DNA of 64,000 nucleotides from Pseudomonas parafulva NBRC 16636 = DSM 17004 (GTDB lineage: Bacteria; Pseudomonadota; Gammaproteobacteria; Pseudomonadales; Pseudomonadaceae), in the NCBI RefSeq assembly GCF_000730645.1, contig NZ_BBIU01000011.1, forward strand, positions 1 to 64,000, read 5' to 3'. A program made the position numbers and the translations under genes. Positions 46,256-55,792 of the stretch are shown piece by piece; positions within the stretch are counted from its first letter, which is position 1; the number at the start of each line of letters is the position of its first letter. Under the pieces are notes generated by a model, which had not been told where the DNA came from, made no database searches, and saw only the letters and a list, made by a program, of their open reading frames with translations.

Positions 46256-46966
46256 CTATAGGAAGGTATGCAAACGGCGATGGGTGTCATCCTGTTCGTC
46301 CAGCGGCACCCGCCGCTTGCCGCTGAGGTAATGCAGGCTGAAGACATCCAGGTAGGCATCCAGCGCCTGGGAGGCTACCGCGTCCCCGGCCAGGTCCAGG
46401 CACATGGCCGCAACCTCGGCGGTACAGAAGTGGTCATCACGACGGGAACGGCGCAAGCGGTAGCGTGACATCTGCTCGGCTTGCAGGCTCAGCACCGGAA
46501 AGCGGTTCAGGTACGGGCTTTTGCGGAACATCTTGCGCGCCTCGGTCCAGGTGGCATCCAGCAGGATGAACAGCGGGCGCTTGCCGGGCTCGCGCACCAC
46601 TTCATTGACCACACGTTGTTCAGTAACGAATTCACCGGGAAAGACGATATAGGGCTGCCACTGCGGGTCGTCCAGCAATGCCAGCAAGCCTTCGTCGACC
46701 GAGGTGCGCAGCCAGCCAAAAGCGGAAGTGTCCTCGATCAGGTCGGCAATCAGCCAGCCAGTGTTGGTGGGCTTCAATGGCTCGGTGTCATGCATCAGCA
46801 GGCAAATGCCCGACTCGGCTTGCACCTTGGGCTTCCAGGCACACAGGCAGTGCGTGGCGATTACCCGGCAATCGGGGCAGCGTTGCGCCCGTGATCCACG
46901 GGCAACGAAGGGCTTGTTACTGCGGGCCAGGCGTTCGGCACGCAGGCGCGCTACCGCGTGGCTCAT
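46256..46966 (-). CDS. tapT: DTW domain tRNA aminocarboxypropyltransferase
   Basis: A 236-residue protein of the DTW family. N-terminal cysteines CPDCRVIATHCLCAWKP, and the family signature in ILLDATWTEARKMFRKSPYL near residue 145. Characterised relatives (TapT/TuaA) put the acp3 group on U47 of tRNA using SAM. The variant reads DATW, as in other members. No operon partner. Confidence 0.85.
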   Translation of the reverse strand: MSHAVARLRAERLARSNKPFVARGSRAQRCPDCRVIATHCLCAWKPKVQAESGICLLMHDTEPLKPTNTGWLIADLIEDTSAFGWLRTSVDEGLLALLDDPQWQPYIVFPGEFVTEQRVVNEVVREPGKRPLFILLDATWTEARKMFRKSPYLNRFPVLSLQAEQMSRYRLRRSRRDDHFCTAEVAAMCLDLAGDAVASQALDAYLDVFSLHYLSGKRRVPLDEQDDTHRRLHTFL

Positions 46967-47078
46967 GCCGGCAGGCCTCCAGGCAGGTTGAAAATAGGCA
47001 CGGTAATAGCTCGAGCAAAAACGGCGTGCAGTTTAACAGAAGCGCCACCCATTGCTGTGCAGCGGGCGACGCGCCCCC

Positions 47079-47084
47079 TATAAT
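47079..47084 (+). promoter_or_regulatory. Candidate -10 element of the PA3611-like gene
   Basis: A perfect TATAAT, 95 bp before the start codon, in the context CCTATAATCGCGGC. A -35 is not convincing (TTGCTG at 21 bp). Confidence 0.45.
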
Positions 47085-47179
47085 CGCGGCTTTATGCCAG
47101 GCACAGGCGCCGTGCGGTGCTCACGGAACGCCGCAGATGCATGCATGTCCAAGCGCCAGTCACCGAACAGGAGAGATTC

Positions 47180-47599
47180 ATGCTGCGCCTCATCGCCCCC
47201 GCCCTGAGCCTGATGCTCGCCCTGCCCCTGGCAGCCCAGGCGGCTTCCAAGCAGGACTACGACCTCAACAAGATGCTGCAGAAGGTCGCCAAGGAAAGCA
47301 GCGTCGGCACGCCCCGCGCCATCAATGAAGACATTCTCGACCAAGGCTACACCGTTGAAGGCAAGGCCTTGATCAACCACCTGAGCGTGCGTGGCGAGCA
47401 TGCTGCGCGCATGCAAGCCAACCCCGAGCAGGTTCGCAGCCAGCTGGGCGACAGCGTGTGCCGCAACAGCGGGTTCCGCAACCTGATGTCCAAGGGTGCC
47501 GTGATGGTCTACCGCTTTACCGTGTACAAGACCAATCAGCCTGTGATGGATCAAGCCTTCGACAGCGCAAGCTGCGTGGCAGGCAACAAGAAGAAGTAA
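47180..47599 (+). CDS. PA3611-like exported protein
   Basis: A 139-residue exported protein with signal peptide (LRLIAPALSLMLALPLAAQA). The mature part (SKQDYDLNKMLQKVAKESSVGTPRAI) matches the family of P. aeruginosa PA3611, labelled quorum-sensing-regulated virulence factor. Two cysteines (DSVCRNSGF and SASCVAG) may form a disulfide. CAGGAGA precedes the ATG by 5 nt. Function is unproven. Confidence 0.78.
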   Translation: MLRLIAPALSLMLALPLAAQAASKQDYDLNKMLQKVAKESSVGTPRAINEDILDQGYTVEGKALINHLSVRGEHAARMQANPEQVRSQLGDSVCRNSGFRNLMSKGAVMVYRFTVYKTNQPVMDQAFDSASCVAGNKKK

Positions 47600-47721
47600 T
47601 GGCCGCATTGGCCGGTTGCCTGGGCGCCACGGCGCCCATTGCTGGCTGATCGGCAGTCATTGCGGCTGGGCATGATGCCGCGCAACCGGCTAGATTGAGA
47701 GGGTGCAGAAGGAGAAGTTGC

Positions 47722-48789
47722 ATGCCTTATCAATCGAATGAACTGCTTTCCGGCCATTTCCGCGACAACAACATCGACCTCAGCCACATCGACGCACAGT
47801 TGCAACTCGTGGCACCCGCCAGCCCCAACCTGCCGCTGTACCGCGAGATGATGCTGACCGTTCTGCGCATGGCTCATGACGATGCCGACCGCTGGAGCGC
47901 CAAGATCACAGCGCAGGCACTGCGTGAACTTGACCAGTCTTTCCGTGCCCTGCAGCGCTACAAGGGCCGCCGCAAAGTCACCGTATTCGGCTCGGCGCGC
48001 ACGCCTCTGCAGCACCCGATGTACGCTATCGCCCGCGAACTGGGCGCCACCCTTGCACGCTCGGACCTGATGGTAATCACTGGCGCCGGTGGCGGCATCA
48101 TGGCCGCAGCGCACGAGGGTGCCGGCAGCGATCACAGCCTCGGTTTCAACATCACCCTGCCCTTCGAGCAACATGCCAATGCCACGGTGGATGGCACGGA
48201 CAAATTGCTACCTTTCCACTTCTTTTTCATCCGCAAGCTGTTCTTCGTCAAGGAGGCCGATGCGCTGGTGCTCTGCCCTGGCGGCTTTGGCACACTGGAC
48301 GAAGCGCTTGAGGTGCTGACCTTGATCCAGACCGGCAAAAGCCCGCTGGTACCCGTGGTACTGCTGGACTCACCCGACGGCACCTTCTGGCGCGATTGCC
48401 TGGCTTTCATCCGCAATCAACTCGAAGAAAACCGGTACATCCTGCCCGGCGACCTGAAGCTGGTCCGCCTGGTGCATACAGCTGATGAGGCGGTGGAGGA
48501 AATCAACCAGTTCTACCGCAATTACCATTCAAGCCGTTGGTTGAAGAGCCAGTTCGTTATTCGTATGCAACACGCCCTGAGTGCCGCCGCACTCCAGGAC
48601 ATACGGGAAACCTTCGCGGACTTGTGCATGAACGGGGAATTTGAACAGCAGCCCGACAGCAGCGCCGAACATGAAACGGTCGACTATGGGCACCTCACCC
48701 GCCTGTCCTTCGCCTTTACCGGTCGCGACCAGGGTCGGTTAAGAGAGCTGGTGAACTTCATCAACGTGCCGGAGAACTGGCTGATATAA
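47722..48789 (+). CDS. LOG family (TIGR00730-type) Rossmann-fold protein
   Basis: A 355-residue protein with a LOG domain: KVTVFGSARTPLQHPMY near residue 100, MVITGAGGGIMAAAHEGA and the signature LCPGGFGTLDEALEVL near residue 195. Relatives are nucleotide 5'-monophosphate nucleosidases (cytokinin-activating LOG, bacterial PpnN). The PGGxGTxxE motif is complete. Long N- and C-terminal extensions beyond the domain suit the larger bacterial class. GGAGA precedes the ATG. Confidence 0.87.
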   Translation: MPYQSNELLSGHFRDNNIDLSHIDAQLQLVAPASPNLPLYREMMLTVLRMAHDDADRWSAKITAQALRELDQSFRALQRYKGRRKVTVFGSARTPLQHPMYAIARELGATLARSDLMVITGAGGGIMAAAHEGAGSDHSLGFNITLPFEQHANATVDGTDKLLPFHFFFIRKLFFVKEADALVLCPGGFGTLDEALEVLTLIQTGKSPLVPVVLLDSPDGTFWRDCLAFIRNQLEENRYILPGDLKLVRLVHTADEAVEEINQFYRNYHSSRWLKSQFVIRMQHALSAAALQDIRETFADLCMNGEFEQQPDSSAEHETVDYGHLTRLSFAFTGRDQGRLRELVNFINVPENWLI

Positions 48790-48793
48790 CACG

Positions 48794-49261
48794 TCAGTCG
48801 TCCAAATCGCGCCCACTGAGCAAGCGACCGATCATATCCAGGGGGAAGCCGCGGTAGGCCAGAAAGCGTGTTTGCTGCGCACGACTGCGCGGATCCTGCG
48901 GGCGCTGGCCGGCGAACTTGCGTTGCCAGACATCCCGCAAGCGCTCCCCCCAATCCACTTCGCTTTCACGCAGTGCCTGCTCGATATCAGTTCGAGCCAA
49001 CCCACGTTGACCAAGTTCTTCGCGAATGCGCGCCGGGCCATAACCGGAGCCGGAACGGTATCTAATGAAGCTTTCCAGGTACCGGGCTTCGCTTAGCAGC
49101 CCTTCATCGCAAAGCCGATCAAGCTCAGGCTCGATCAGCTCGTCCATCGCACCGCGCTGGCGCAACTTGCGTGTTAGTTCAACGCGACCGTGCTCACGTC
49201 GCGCGAGCAGGTCCATGGCAGCCCGCCGAATGGCGACAGGGGTGTCGAGTACGGCGGCCAT
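48794..49261 (-). CDS. recX: Recombination regulator RecX
   Basis: A 155-residue helical protein that limits RecA filament growth. Three-helix repeats typical of RecX are seen: [42 protein letters not shown] and [16 protein letters not shown]. It follows recA by 21 bp on the same strand. Confidence 0.95.
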   Translation of the reverse strand: MAAVLDTPVAIRRAAMDLLARREHGRVELTRKLRQRGAMDELIEPELDRLCDEGLLSEARYLESFIRYRSGSGYGPARIREELGQRGLARTDIEQALRESEVDWGERLRDVWQRKFAGQRPQDPRSRAQQTRFLAYRGFPLDMIGRLLSGRDLDD

Positions 49262-49282
49262 AATTTAGCAACTACCGCGCGA

Positions 49283-50359
49283 TCAATAACCAGCGTCGGC
49301 GTCAGCCATGTCGTCGGCGTCAGCTTTTGCGGCTGCAGCTTTACCAGCAGCAGCTGCGGCGGCAGCGGCGCCTGCGGTGAGCAATTTGTCGCGAACCTGC
49401 TTCTCGATCTCGTTGCCGATAGCTGGATTTTCTTGCAAGTACTTGGCGGCGTTGGCCTTGCCCTGACCGATTTTATTGCCCTGATAGCTGTACCAGGCAC
49501 CCGACTTTTCGACCAACCCTTGGGATACGCCCAGATCGATGATCTCGCCGTTACGGTAAATACCCTTACCGTAAAGAATCTGGAACTCAGCCTGACGGAA
49601 CGGCGGCGAAACCTTGTTCTTGACCACTTTGACGCGAGTTTCGCTACCCACCACTTCATCGCCTTCCTTGACCGCGCCAGTACGGCGGATGTCCAGGCGC
49701 ACCGATGCGTAAAACTTCAGGGCGTTACCACCGGTGGTGGTTTCCGGGCTGCCGAACATGACGCCGATCTTCATCCGGATCTGGTTGATGAAGATCACCA
49801 GGCAGTTGGCGTTCTTGATGTTACCGGTGATCTTGCGCAAGGCCTGAGACATCAGACGAGCCTGCAGGCCCACGTGCATGTCACCCATTTCGCCTTCGAT
49901 TTCCGCCTTCGGCACCAGCGCAGCTACGGAGTCGACAATGATCACGTCAACCGCGTTGGAGCGCACCAGCATGTCGGTGATTTCCAGGGCCTGCTCGCCG
50001 GTGTCTGGCTGCGAGACCAGCAGGTCGTCGACATTGACGCCCAGCTTGCCGGCGTATTCCGGGTCCAGGGCGTGCTCGGCGTCGACGAACGCGCACGTGG
50101 CGCCGCTTTTCTGGGCTTCGGCGATGACCGACAGCGTCAGCGTGGTTTTACCCGACGACTCCGGGCCGTAGATTTCGACGATACGGCCTTTTGGCAAACC
50201 GCCGATGCCCAACGCAATGTCCAGCCCCAGGGAGCCGGTGGAAATGGCGGGGATGGCCTGGCGCTCGTGGTCGCCCATGCGCATGACCGCGCCCTTGCCG
50301 AATTGGCGTTCGATTTGACCCAGGGCCGCAGCCAAGGCGCGCTTCTTGTTGTCGTCCAT
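49283..50359 (-). CDS. recA: Recombinase RecA
   Basis: A 358-residue recombinase and SOS co-protease. N-terminal [20 protein letters not shown], Walker [11 protein letters not shown] near residue 66, [21 protein letters not shown] loop region, and [18 protein letters not shown] near residue 200; the C-terminus is Ala- and Asp-rich. The ATG at 50359 is the family start; the longer reading covers the promoter. A LexA box lies upstream. Confidence 0.98.
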   Translation of the reverse strand: MDDNKKRALAAALGQIERQFGKGAVMRMGDHERQAIPAISTGSLGLDIALGIGGLPKGRIVEIYGPESSGKTTLTLSVIAEAQKSGATCAFVDAEHALDPEYAGKLGVNVDDLLVSQPDTGEQALEITDMLVRSNAVDVIIVDSVAALVPKAEIEGEMGDMHVGLQARLMSQALRKITGNIKNANCLVIFINQIRMKIGVMFGSPETTTGGNALKFYASVRLDIRRTGAVKEGDEVVGSETRVKVVKNKVSPPFRQAEFQILYGKGIYRNGEIIDLGVSQGLVEKSGAWYSYQGNKIGQGKANAAKYLQENPAIGNEIEKQVRDKLLTAGAAAAAAAAGKAAAAKADADDMADADAGY

Positions 50360-50402
50360 TGAAATCCTCACGTGTTCGACTTGGCCCTGACGGCCGGGAT
50401 AC

Positions 50403-50418
50403 CTGTATAAGTAGCCAG
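50403..50418 (-). promoter_or_regulatory. recA: LexA (SOS) box of recA
   Basis: On the minus strand CTGGCTACTTATACAG, a CTG-N10-CAG match to the LexA operator, 44 bp before the recA ATG. It predicts induction on DNA damage. Confidence 0.9.
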
Positions 50419-50462
50419 TATTATTCCACAGGCCAGCGCCTACGCAAACCCCTGTCGTCGAT

Positions 50463-50945
50463 TTACCGCGGGGCAAGCTGTAACAAGCCTTCTAAAGCGG
50501 CGATCACGGCCTGCCGGCGCACCGCCTCGCGGTCGCCGTCGAACTGGCGACGCGTGCTGACCACGCGGCTGCCATCGCCCCAGGCCAGCCATACGGTACC
50601 CACCGGCTTGGCCGGCGAGCCACCGCCAGGGCCGGCCACACCACTGACCGCAACGGCAAAACGTGCGCCACTGGCGGCTTGCGCCCCGCGCACCATGGCT
50701 TCGACCACCTCCTGGCTCACCGCCCCGACCTGCCCGAACAACTGCTCAGGCACGCCCAACTGCCGAGTTTTCTGCGCATTGGAATAGGTCACGTAACCGG
50801 CCTCGAACCATGCCGAGCTGCCGGCGATGCGGGTGATGGCCTCGGCGATACCGCCGCCGGTGCAGGATTCGGCAGTGCTCACCTGCGCACCAACGCGCTG
50901 CAGGTGTTCGCCCAATTGGTTGGCGAGCGTGGTGATCGGGTCCAT
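50463..50945 (-). CDS. pncC: Nicotinamide-nucleotide amidohydrolase (CinA C-terminal domain)
   Basis: A 160-residue single-domain CinA-C protein that deamidates NMN to nicotinate mononucleotide in NAD recycling. Motifs: [16 protein letters not shown] near residue 25 (catalytic Ser region), [16 protein letters not shown] near residue 52, and [22 protein letters not shown] near residue 95. It lies just upstream of recA, the usual cinA-recA-recX order. Confidence 0.95.
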   Translation of the reverse strand: MDPITTLANQLGEHLQRVGAQVSTAESCTGGGIAEAITRIAGSSAWFEAGYVTYSNAQKTRQLGVPEQLFGQVGAVSQEVVEAMVRGAQAASGARFAVAVSGVAGPGGGSPAKPVGTVWLAWGDGSRVVSTRRQFDGDREAVRRQAVIAALEGLLQLAPR

Positions 50946-51002
50946 GACAGGCTCCTGAAAGAGTGGGCGCTACCCTACCATCCTGGTAGAGCCACTGGCC
51001 GG

Positions 51003-52091
51003 TCAAACGTTCAGGCTTTCCCGCGCAATCTTGCTGATGACGCGCTCATCCCTGCGCTTGAGCCTCGGCAGCCCTGCAGGCCAGCCATTGGTCCAGTCGA
51101 GGCCGCCGAGCATGCGCATGTCGTCGATCGCCGAGCGCCACCACACCACCTTGCAGGCCTGCAAATACTCATCACCACTGATCGCACTGCCGTAAAGCAG
51201 CTTGCGGGCAACGCCACGCAGTTCACGAGGCACGCGCAGCAGGCTCAGCTTCACACCAACGCGCATCAGCCACGAGGGCAGCGGGCGGTACGCTGGCACC
51301 TGCAGCGCCAAGGCCGGCATGTAGGCATGAAAGCCCTCGCCATGGCGGGCAAAGAACACGTCCTGGATGGCATGAAGGTACGGTTTCATGGCGTAGTAAT
51401 GGCTGATCAAACCCCGTGCCTGGTTGATGCGCGCGCCATAAATTTCAAACGAAAAGGCAATCTGCTCGATGGTCAGCAGCTCACGGCTGTAGGCGGCCCA
51501 GTCGTCGATCCGGGCGATCGCCCGCTGGGCAACGGCTGCGTTTTCATGCGCAAGGCCCAGTACCCCACTGTTGCACAGCTGCAGGTCGTCGGGTGGCAAC
51601 TGGCCTGTCGCCGCCAACCCACGGGTGAGGGCGCGGTAATGACGCTTGCGCGAGGCCTTGGCCCAGCTCGACTCCACTTCGTCGATCAGAAATTGGCCGG
51701 CACCCACCTGTTCGAAGAGCCGCTGCGCAGGTTGCAGAAACACCGTGTCGGTGTCGATGAAAATGGTCTTTTGTGCCCATTCGCAAGCCTGGGCAATGGC
51801 GCAGGCCTTGCGCCGATGGGTGTAACTGCCATCGGGCGCCCAGGCCTGAAGGGTCTGCGCGTCCAGCCTGACCACTTCCACGGGCCACCCAGCAAATGCC
51901 TGGGGCTCGTCGGTAAGCACACGAATAACGGGGCACTCGCCGGGTTCACAGCGCGCCAAGGCGGTGAGAATGCTGAACTTGGCCTCTAGCTGATAGGTAC
52001 GACGCTTGCCGTACAGAAGGTAGATAAGTTGCTGGTCTACAAAAGAAACGCGCGTGGAGACATTCATGCAAATAGCGGCTTGGGTCTTCAT
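51003..52091 (-). CDS. Glycosyltransferase-like protein of unknown substrate
   Basis: A 362-residue protein with a likely GT-A (GT8-like) fold: TIFIDTDTVFLQPA near residue 130 carries a DxD metal site, and LQLCNSGVLGLAHENAA near residue 200 resembles the second half of such enzymes. The first 60 residues (SFVDQQLIYLLYGKRRTYQLEAKFSIL) have no signal peptide. The ATG at 52091 is chosen; an ATG 24 nt downstream is possible, and neither has a good ribosome site. No sugar or polysaccharide genes lie nearby. I cannot name the acceptor. Confidence 0.6.
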   Translation of the reverse strand: MKTQAAICMNVSTRVSFVDQQLIYLLYGKRRTYQLEAKFSILTALARCEPGECPVIRVLTDEPQAFAGWPVEVVRLDAQTLQAWAPDGSYTHRRKACAIAQACEWAQKTIFIDTDTVFLQPAQRLFEQVGAGQFLIDEVESSWAKASRKRHYRALTRGLAATGQLPPDDLQLCNSGVLGLAHENAAVAQRAIARIDDWAAYSRELLTIEQIAFSFEIYGARINQARGLISHYYAMKPYLHAIQDVFFARHGEGFHAYMPALALQVPAYRPLPSWLMRVGVKLSLLRVPRELRGVARKLLYGSAISGDEYLQACKVVWWRSAIDDMRMLGGLDWTNGWPAGLPRLKRRDERVISKIARESLNV

Positions 52092-52248
52092 CGGGGCTCG
52101 CCATTCTAAAGCCTGATGTCGCCTGGCTCCACCCCCGAGCGCCAACTGCGCCGATTTGCCCACTTGCGCGCGCCTGCATGGCAAGCAAAAAGGCTGTACC
52201 ATTGCGGGTTTACCATCGCCAACCAGATCACCCGCTGTAAGGCCCCGA

Positions 52249-54822
52249 ATGTCTGATCTTTCCGCACACACCCCGATGATGCAGCAGTACTGGAAGCTGA
52301 AGAACCAGCACCCGGACCAGCTGATGTTCTACCGCATGGGCGACTTCTACGAGATCTTCTACGAAGATGCGAAAAAGGCCGCCAGCCTGCTGGACATCAC
52401 CCTGACCGCCCGCGGTCAGTCAGCCGGCCAGTCCATCCCCATGTGCGGCGTGCCGTTCCATTCGCTGGAAGGCTACCTGGCCAAGCTGGTGAAGCTGGGC
52501 GAGTCGGTGGTGATCTGCGAGCAGATCGGCGACCCGGCCACCAGCAAAGGGCCGGTCGAGCGCCAGGTGGTGCGTATCATCACGCCCGGCACAGTCAGCG
52601 ACGAAGCGCTGCTGGATGAGCGCCGCGACAACCTGATTGCCGCGCTGCTGGGCGATGACCGCCTGTTCGGCCTGGCTGTGCTGGATATCACCAGTGGCAA
52701 TTTCAGCGTTCAGGAGCTCAAGGGCTGGGAAAACCTGCTGGCCGAGCTGGAACGCCTGAACCCGGTGGAGCTGTTGATCCCGGACGACTGGCCGCGCGAC
52801 CTGCCTGCCGAAAAGCGCCCGGGAGCTCGCCGCCGTGCGCCCTGGGACTTCGACCGCGACTCCGCGCGCAAGGCGCTGTGCCAGCAATTTGCGACCAAGG
52901 ACCTCAAGGGCTTTGGCTGCGACAAGCTGACCCTGGCCATCGGCGCCGCTGGCTGCCTGCTGACCTACGCGAAGGAAACCCAGCGGACCGCCTTGCCGCA
53001 CCTGCGCAGCCTGCGCCATGAACGCCTGGACGACACCGTGATCCTCGACGGTGCCAGCCGCCGCAACCTGGAGCTGGACATCAACCTGGCGGGTGGGCGT
53101 GACAATACCCTGCAATCGGTGATCGACCGTTGCCAGACCGCCATGGCCAGCCGCCTGCTGAGCCGCTGGCTGAACCGGCCGCTGCGCGACCTCAAGGTGC
53201 TGCAGGCCCGGCAGGACTCGATCCGATGCCTGCTCGACGGCTACCGGTTCGAGAAACTGCAGCCGCAACTGAAGGAAATCGGCGACATCGAACGTATTCT
53301 GGCGCGCATCGGCCTGCGTAACGCACGCCCCCGCGATCTCGCCCGCCTGCGTGATGCCTTGAGCGCACTGCCCGAACTGCAGAACGCCATGGCCGAACTG
53401 GAAGCCCCTCACCTGGCGCGGCTGGCCGCCATTACCGGCACCTACCCGGAGCTTGCCAGCCTGCTGGAACGGGCGATCGTGGATAACCCACCGGCGATCA
53501 TCCGTGATGGCGGTGTGCTCAAGGCCGGCTATGACAACGAACTGGATGACCTGCTGGCGATCAGCGAAAACGCCGGTCAGTTTCTCATCGACCTGGAAGC
53601 CCGTGAAAAAGCCCGTACCGGCCTGGCCAACCTCAAGGTCGGCTACAACCGCGTGCACGGTTATTTCATCGAGCTGCCCACCAAGCAGGCAGAACAGGCG
53701 CCGGGCGACTACATCCGCCGCCAGACGCTGAAAGGCGCCGAACGGTTCATCACCCCAGAGCTGAAAGCATTCGAGGACAAGGCGCTGTCGGCCAAGAGCC
53801 GGGCCCTGGCCCGCGAAAAGATGCTCTACGACGCCCTACTGGAAACCCTCATCAGCCACCTGGCGCCGCTGCAGGACAGCGCCGCAGCCCTGGCCGAACT
53901 GGATGTGCTCAGCAACCTGGCCGAGCGCGCGTTGAACCTGGACCTAAACTGCCCACGCTTCGTCGACCACCCTTGCCTGCGCATTGAGCAGGGCCGTCAC
54001 CCGGTAGTCGAGCAGGTGCTCACCACCCCGTTCGTGGCCAACGACCTGGGCCTGGACGACAACACACGCATGCTGGTGATCACCGGGCCGAACATGGGCG
54101 GTAAATCCACCTACATGCGCCAGACCGCGCTGATCGTGCTGCTGGCCCACATCGGCAGCTTTGTACCGGCAGCCAGCTGCGAACTGTCGCCGGTAGACCG
54201 GATCTTCACCCGCATCGGCTCCAGCGATGACCTGGCTGGCGGGCGCTCCACGTTCATGGTGGAGATGAGCGAAACGGCCAACATCCTGCATAACGCTACA
54301 GACCGCAGCCTGGTGCTGATGGACGAAGTCGGCCGCGGCACCAGCACCTTCGACGGCCTGTCGCTGGCCTGGGCAGCGGCCGAGCGCCTCGCGCGCCTGC
54401 GTGCCTATACGTTGTTCGCCACCCACTACTTCGAGCTGACGGTACTGCCCGACAGCGAGCCGCTGGTGGCCAACGTGCACCTCAACGCCACCGAGCACAA
54501 TGAACGCATCGTGTTCCTGCACCATGTGCTGCCGGGGCCGGCCAGCCAGAGTTATGGCCTGGCGGTGGCGCAGTTGGCCGGGGTACCCACTGCTGTCATC
54601 CAGCGCGCACGGGAGCACCTGGCACGCCTGGAAACCAACAGCCTGCCCCATGAACCGCCTGCTGTGCCGGGTCCGAAGGGCGCGCCACAGGTGCCGCACC
54701 AGAGCGACCTGTTCGCCAGCCTGCCCCACCCAGCCATCGAGAAGCTGGGCAAGCTGCAGCTGGATGACATGACCCCGCGTCAAGCTATCGAAATGCTATA
54801 TCAACTAAAGAACCTGTTATAA
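52249..54822 (+). CDS. mutS: DNA mismatch repair protein MutS
   Basis: An 857-residue mismatch-recognition ATPase. N-terminal mismatch-binding motif [17 protein letters not shown] near residue 27, core and lever domains, then the ATPase with Walker [15 protein letters not shown] near residue 613, Walker [17 protein letters not shown] near residue 686 and FATHYFELT. The ATG at 52249 gives the standard start; longer readings are unlikely. The last residues contain [13 protein letters not shown], a beta-clamp-binding-like motif. Divergent from the glycosyltransferase-like gene. Confidence 0.98.
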   Translation: MSDLSAHTPMMQQYWKLKNQHPDQLMFYRMGDFYEIFYEDAKKAASLLDITLTARGQSAGQSIPMCGVPFHSLEGYLAKLVKLGESVVICEQIGDPATSKGPVERQVVRIITPGTVSDEALLDERRDNLIAALLGDDRLFGLAVLDITSGNFSVQELKGWENLLAELERLNPVELLIPDDWPRDLPAEKRPGARRRAPWDFDRDSARKALCQQFATKDLKGFGCDKLTLAIGAAGCLLTYAKETQRTALPHLRSLRHERLDDTVILDGASRRNLELDINLAGGRDNTLQSVIDRCQTAMASRLLSRWLNRPLRDLKVLQARQDSIRCLLDGYRFEKLQPQLKEIGDIERILARIGLRNARPRDLARLRDALSALPELQNAMAELEAPHLARLAAITGTYPELASLLERAIVDNPPAIIRDGGVLKAGYDNELDDLLAISENAGQFLIDLEAREKARTGLANLKVGYNRVHGYFIELPTKQAEQAPGDYIRRQTLKGAERFITPELKAFEDKALSAKSRALAREKMLYDALLETLISHLAPLQDSAAALAELDVLSNLAERALNLDLNCPRFVDHPCLRIEQGRHPVVEQVLTTPFVANDLGLDDNTRMLVITGPNMGGKSTYMRQTALIVLLAHIGSFVPAASCELSPVDRIFTRIGSSDDLAGGRSTFMVEMSETANILHNATDRSLVLMDEVGRGTSTFDGLSLAWAAAERLARLRAYTLFATHYFELTVLPDSEPLVANVHLNATEHNERIVFLHHVLPGPASQSYGLAVAQLAGVPTAVIQRAREHLARLETNSLPHEPPAVPGPKGAPQVPHQSDLFASLPHPAIEKLGKLQLDDMTPRQAIEMLYQLKNLL

Positions 54823-54839
54823 CGGCGTCCACTACAAGC

Positions 54840-54848
54840 TGGTAGAAT
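54840..54848 (+). promoter_or_regulatory. fdxA: Candidate extended -10 promoter of fdxA
   Basis: TGGTAGAAT fits the TGnTAtaaT extended -10 pattern, 115 bp before the fdxA start. No clear -35. Confidence 0.35.
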
Positions 54849-54962
54849 CCGCCGCGGTTTGCTGGTGCTGCAGGTTATTAGCCTGGCCTGCAGCCATGTA
54901 CCCGTAAACCGCGCGGCCCCAAGAGGAAGGGCCGCCGCCGTCGCCTGAGGAGAGAATTAGAA

Positions 54963-55286
54963 ATGACCTTCGTCGTCACCGACAACTGCATCAAATGCAA
55001 ATACACCGACTGCGTGGAAGTCTGTCCGGTGGACTGCTTCTACGAAGGCCCGAACTTCCTGGTCATTCACCCGGACGAGTGCATCGATTGCGCCCTGTGC
55101 GAGCCTGAATGCCCGGCGCAAGCCATCTTCTCGGAAGACGAAGTGCCTTCGGGCATGGAAAACTTCATTGAGCTGAATGCCGAGCTGGCAGAGATCTGGC
55201 CGAACATTACCGAGCGTAAGGACGCCCTGCCCGACGCAGAGGAATGGGATGGCAAGACCGGCAAGCTTGCCGACCTGCAGCGCTAA
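54963..55286 (+). CDS. fdxA: 7Fe ferredoxin FdxA
   Basis: A 107-residue ferredoxin with two cluster sites: [17 protein letters not shown] (3Fe/4Fe type) and [12 protein letters not shown] (4Fe-4S), both in the first 50 residues. It serves as a low-potential electron carrier. Pseudomonads keep it between mutS and rpoS, with rsmZ on the opposite strand. Confidence 0.97.
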   Translation: MTFVVTDNCIKCKYTDCVEVCPVDCFYEGPNFLVIHPDECIDCALCEPECPAQAIFSEDEVPSGMENFIELNAELAEIWPNITERKDALPDAEEWDGKTGKLADLQR

Positions 55287-55301
55287 GCAGCAGCGCAATA
55301 C

Positions 55302-55327
55302 AAAAAGGCCCTTGCAGGGCCTTTTTT
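55302..55327 (+). terminator. Terminator of fdxA
   Basis: Stem AAGGCCC/GGGCCTT with a TTGCA-type loop, then TTTTTT. Confidence 0.92.
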
Positions 55328-55341
55328 GCTTTCTAGCGGGC

Positions 55342-55476
55342 AAAAAAAAGGGGCGGTTTGACCCGCCCACATTTTTTTCCGTAGTCCCTGCTTGTCCTGA
55401 ACATCGTCCTGATGAAATCGCTTCTTGCGATGTCCCTGGCTTTCTTCCTGAAGGCCTGTGCATGTCCGTGTGCACA
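55342..55476 (-). ncRNA. rsmZ: Small regulatory RNA RsmZ
   Basis: About 135 nt, on the minus strand between rpoS and fdxA. It carries seven GGA motifs (ACGGACA, TCAGGAAG, AGGGACA, TCAGGACG, TCAGGACA, AGGGACT, ACGGAAA), several in hairpin loops such as CATCAGGACGATG, and ends in a GGGCGG/CCGCCC hairpin with eight U. These are the features of RsmZ, which titrates the translational repressor RsmA/CsrA. TAGTAT at 55483-55488 is a likely -10, placing the start near 55476. The 5' end is inferred from this element. Confidence 0.92.
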
Positions 55477-55482
55477 GTTCGA

Positions 55483-55488
55483 ATACTA
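55483..55488 (-). promoter_or_regulatory. rsmZ: -10 element of rsmZ
   Basis: TAGTAT, 7 nt before the proposed RsmZ start. Confidence 0.55.
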
Positions 55489-55740
55489 GCGATTCGGCTG
55501 AGGGAGGCAACCGGCAAACCTCTCACAATGTTGCGCTGGATACATTTCCTCACAGGCAAAAACATCATGTTTTTCAGTCAGTTGTGAAAATAGCCAGACT
55601 GAAAACGACAATGATTTACTCTCCCTCGCATACATGGCTTACGCGACGAGTAAGCAAACACTTACACGCCAAGCTGCAACCTGTAGGCGTTGAGCGACTC
55701 TGTTAGGGGTTGGGGAGTATTCGAGCAAATACCTCACATA
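55489..55740. other. Non-coding stretch between rsmZ and the rpoS terminator
   Basis: AT-richer than its surroundings. Apart from the GacA-type site I see no gene or RNA; it is the upstream regulatory region of rsmZ. Confidence 0.6.
55649..55666 (-). promoter_or_regulatory. rsmZ: GacA upstream activating site of rsmZ
   Basis: On the minus strand TGTAAG-N6-CTTACT, one base from the perfect GacA palindrome TGTAAG-N6-CTTACA. Its centre is about 181 bp before the inferred rsmZ start, which is the usual distance for Gac-controlled rsm RNAs. Confidence 0.88.
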
Positions 55741-55770
55741 CGAAAACGCCCCGGCATGCCGGGGCGTTTC
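55741..55770 (-). terminator. Terminator of rpoS
   Basis: A perfect palindrome ACGCCCCGGCATGCCGGGGC with T-rich flanks, 25 bp after the rpoS stop on the minus strand. Confidence 0.88.
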
Positions 55771-55792
55771 AGGGGGGTAAGGCAGCAGCTGC

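Noticed and set aside
52420..53658. 412-codon minus-strand frame inside mutS
   Set aside because: Shadow of mutS.
55287..55740. Small peptide genes in the fdxA-rpoS interval
   Set aside because: The frames are short, lack ribosome sites, and the region is explained by rsmZ and its control site.
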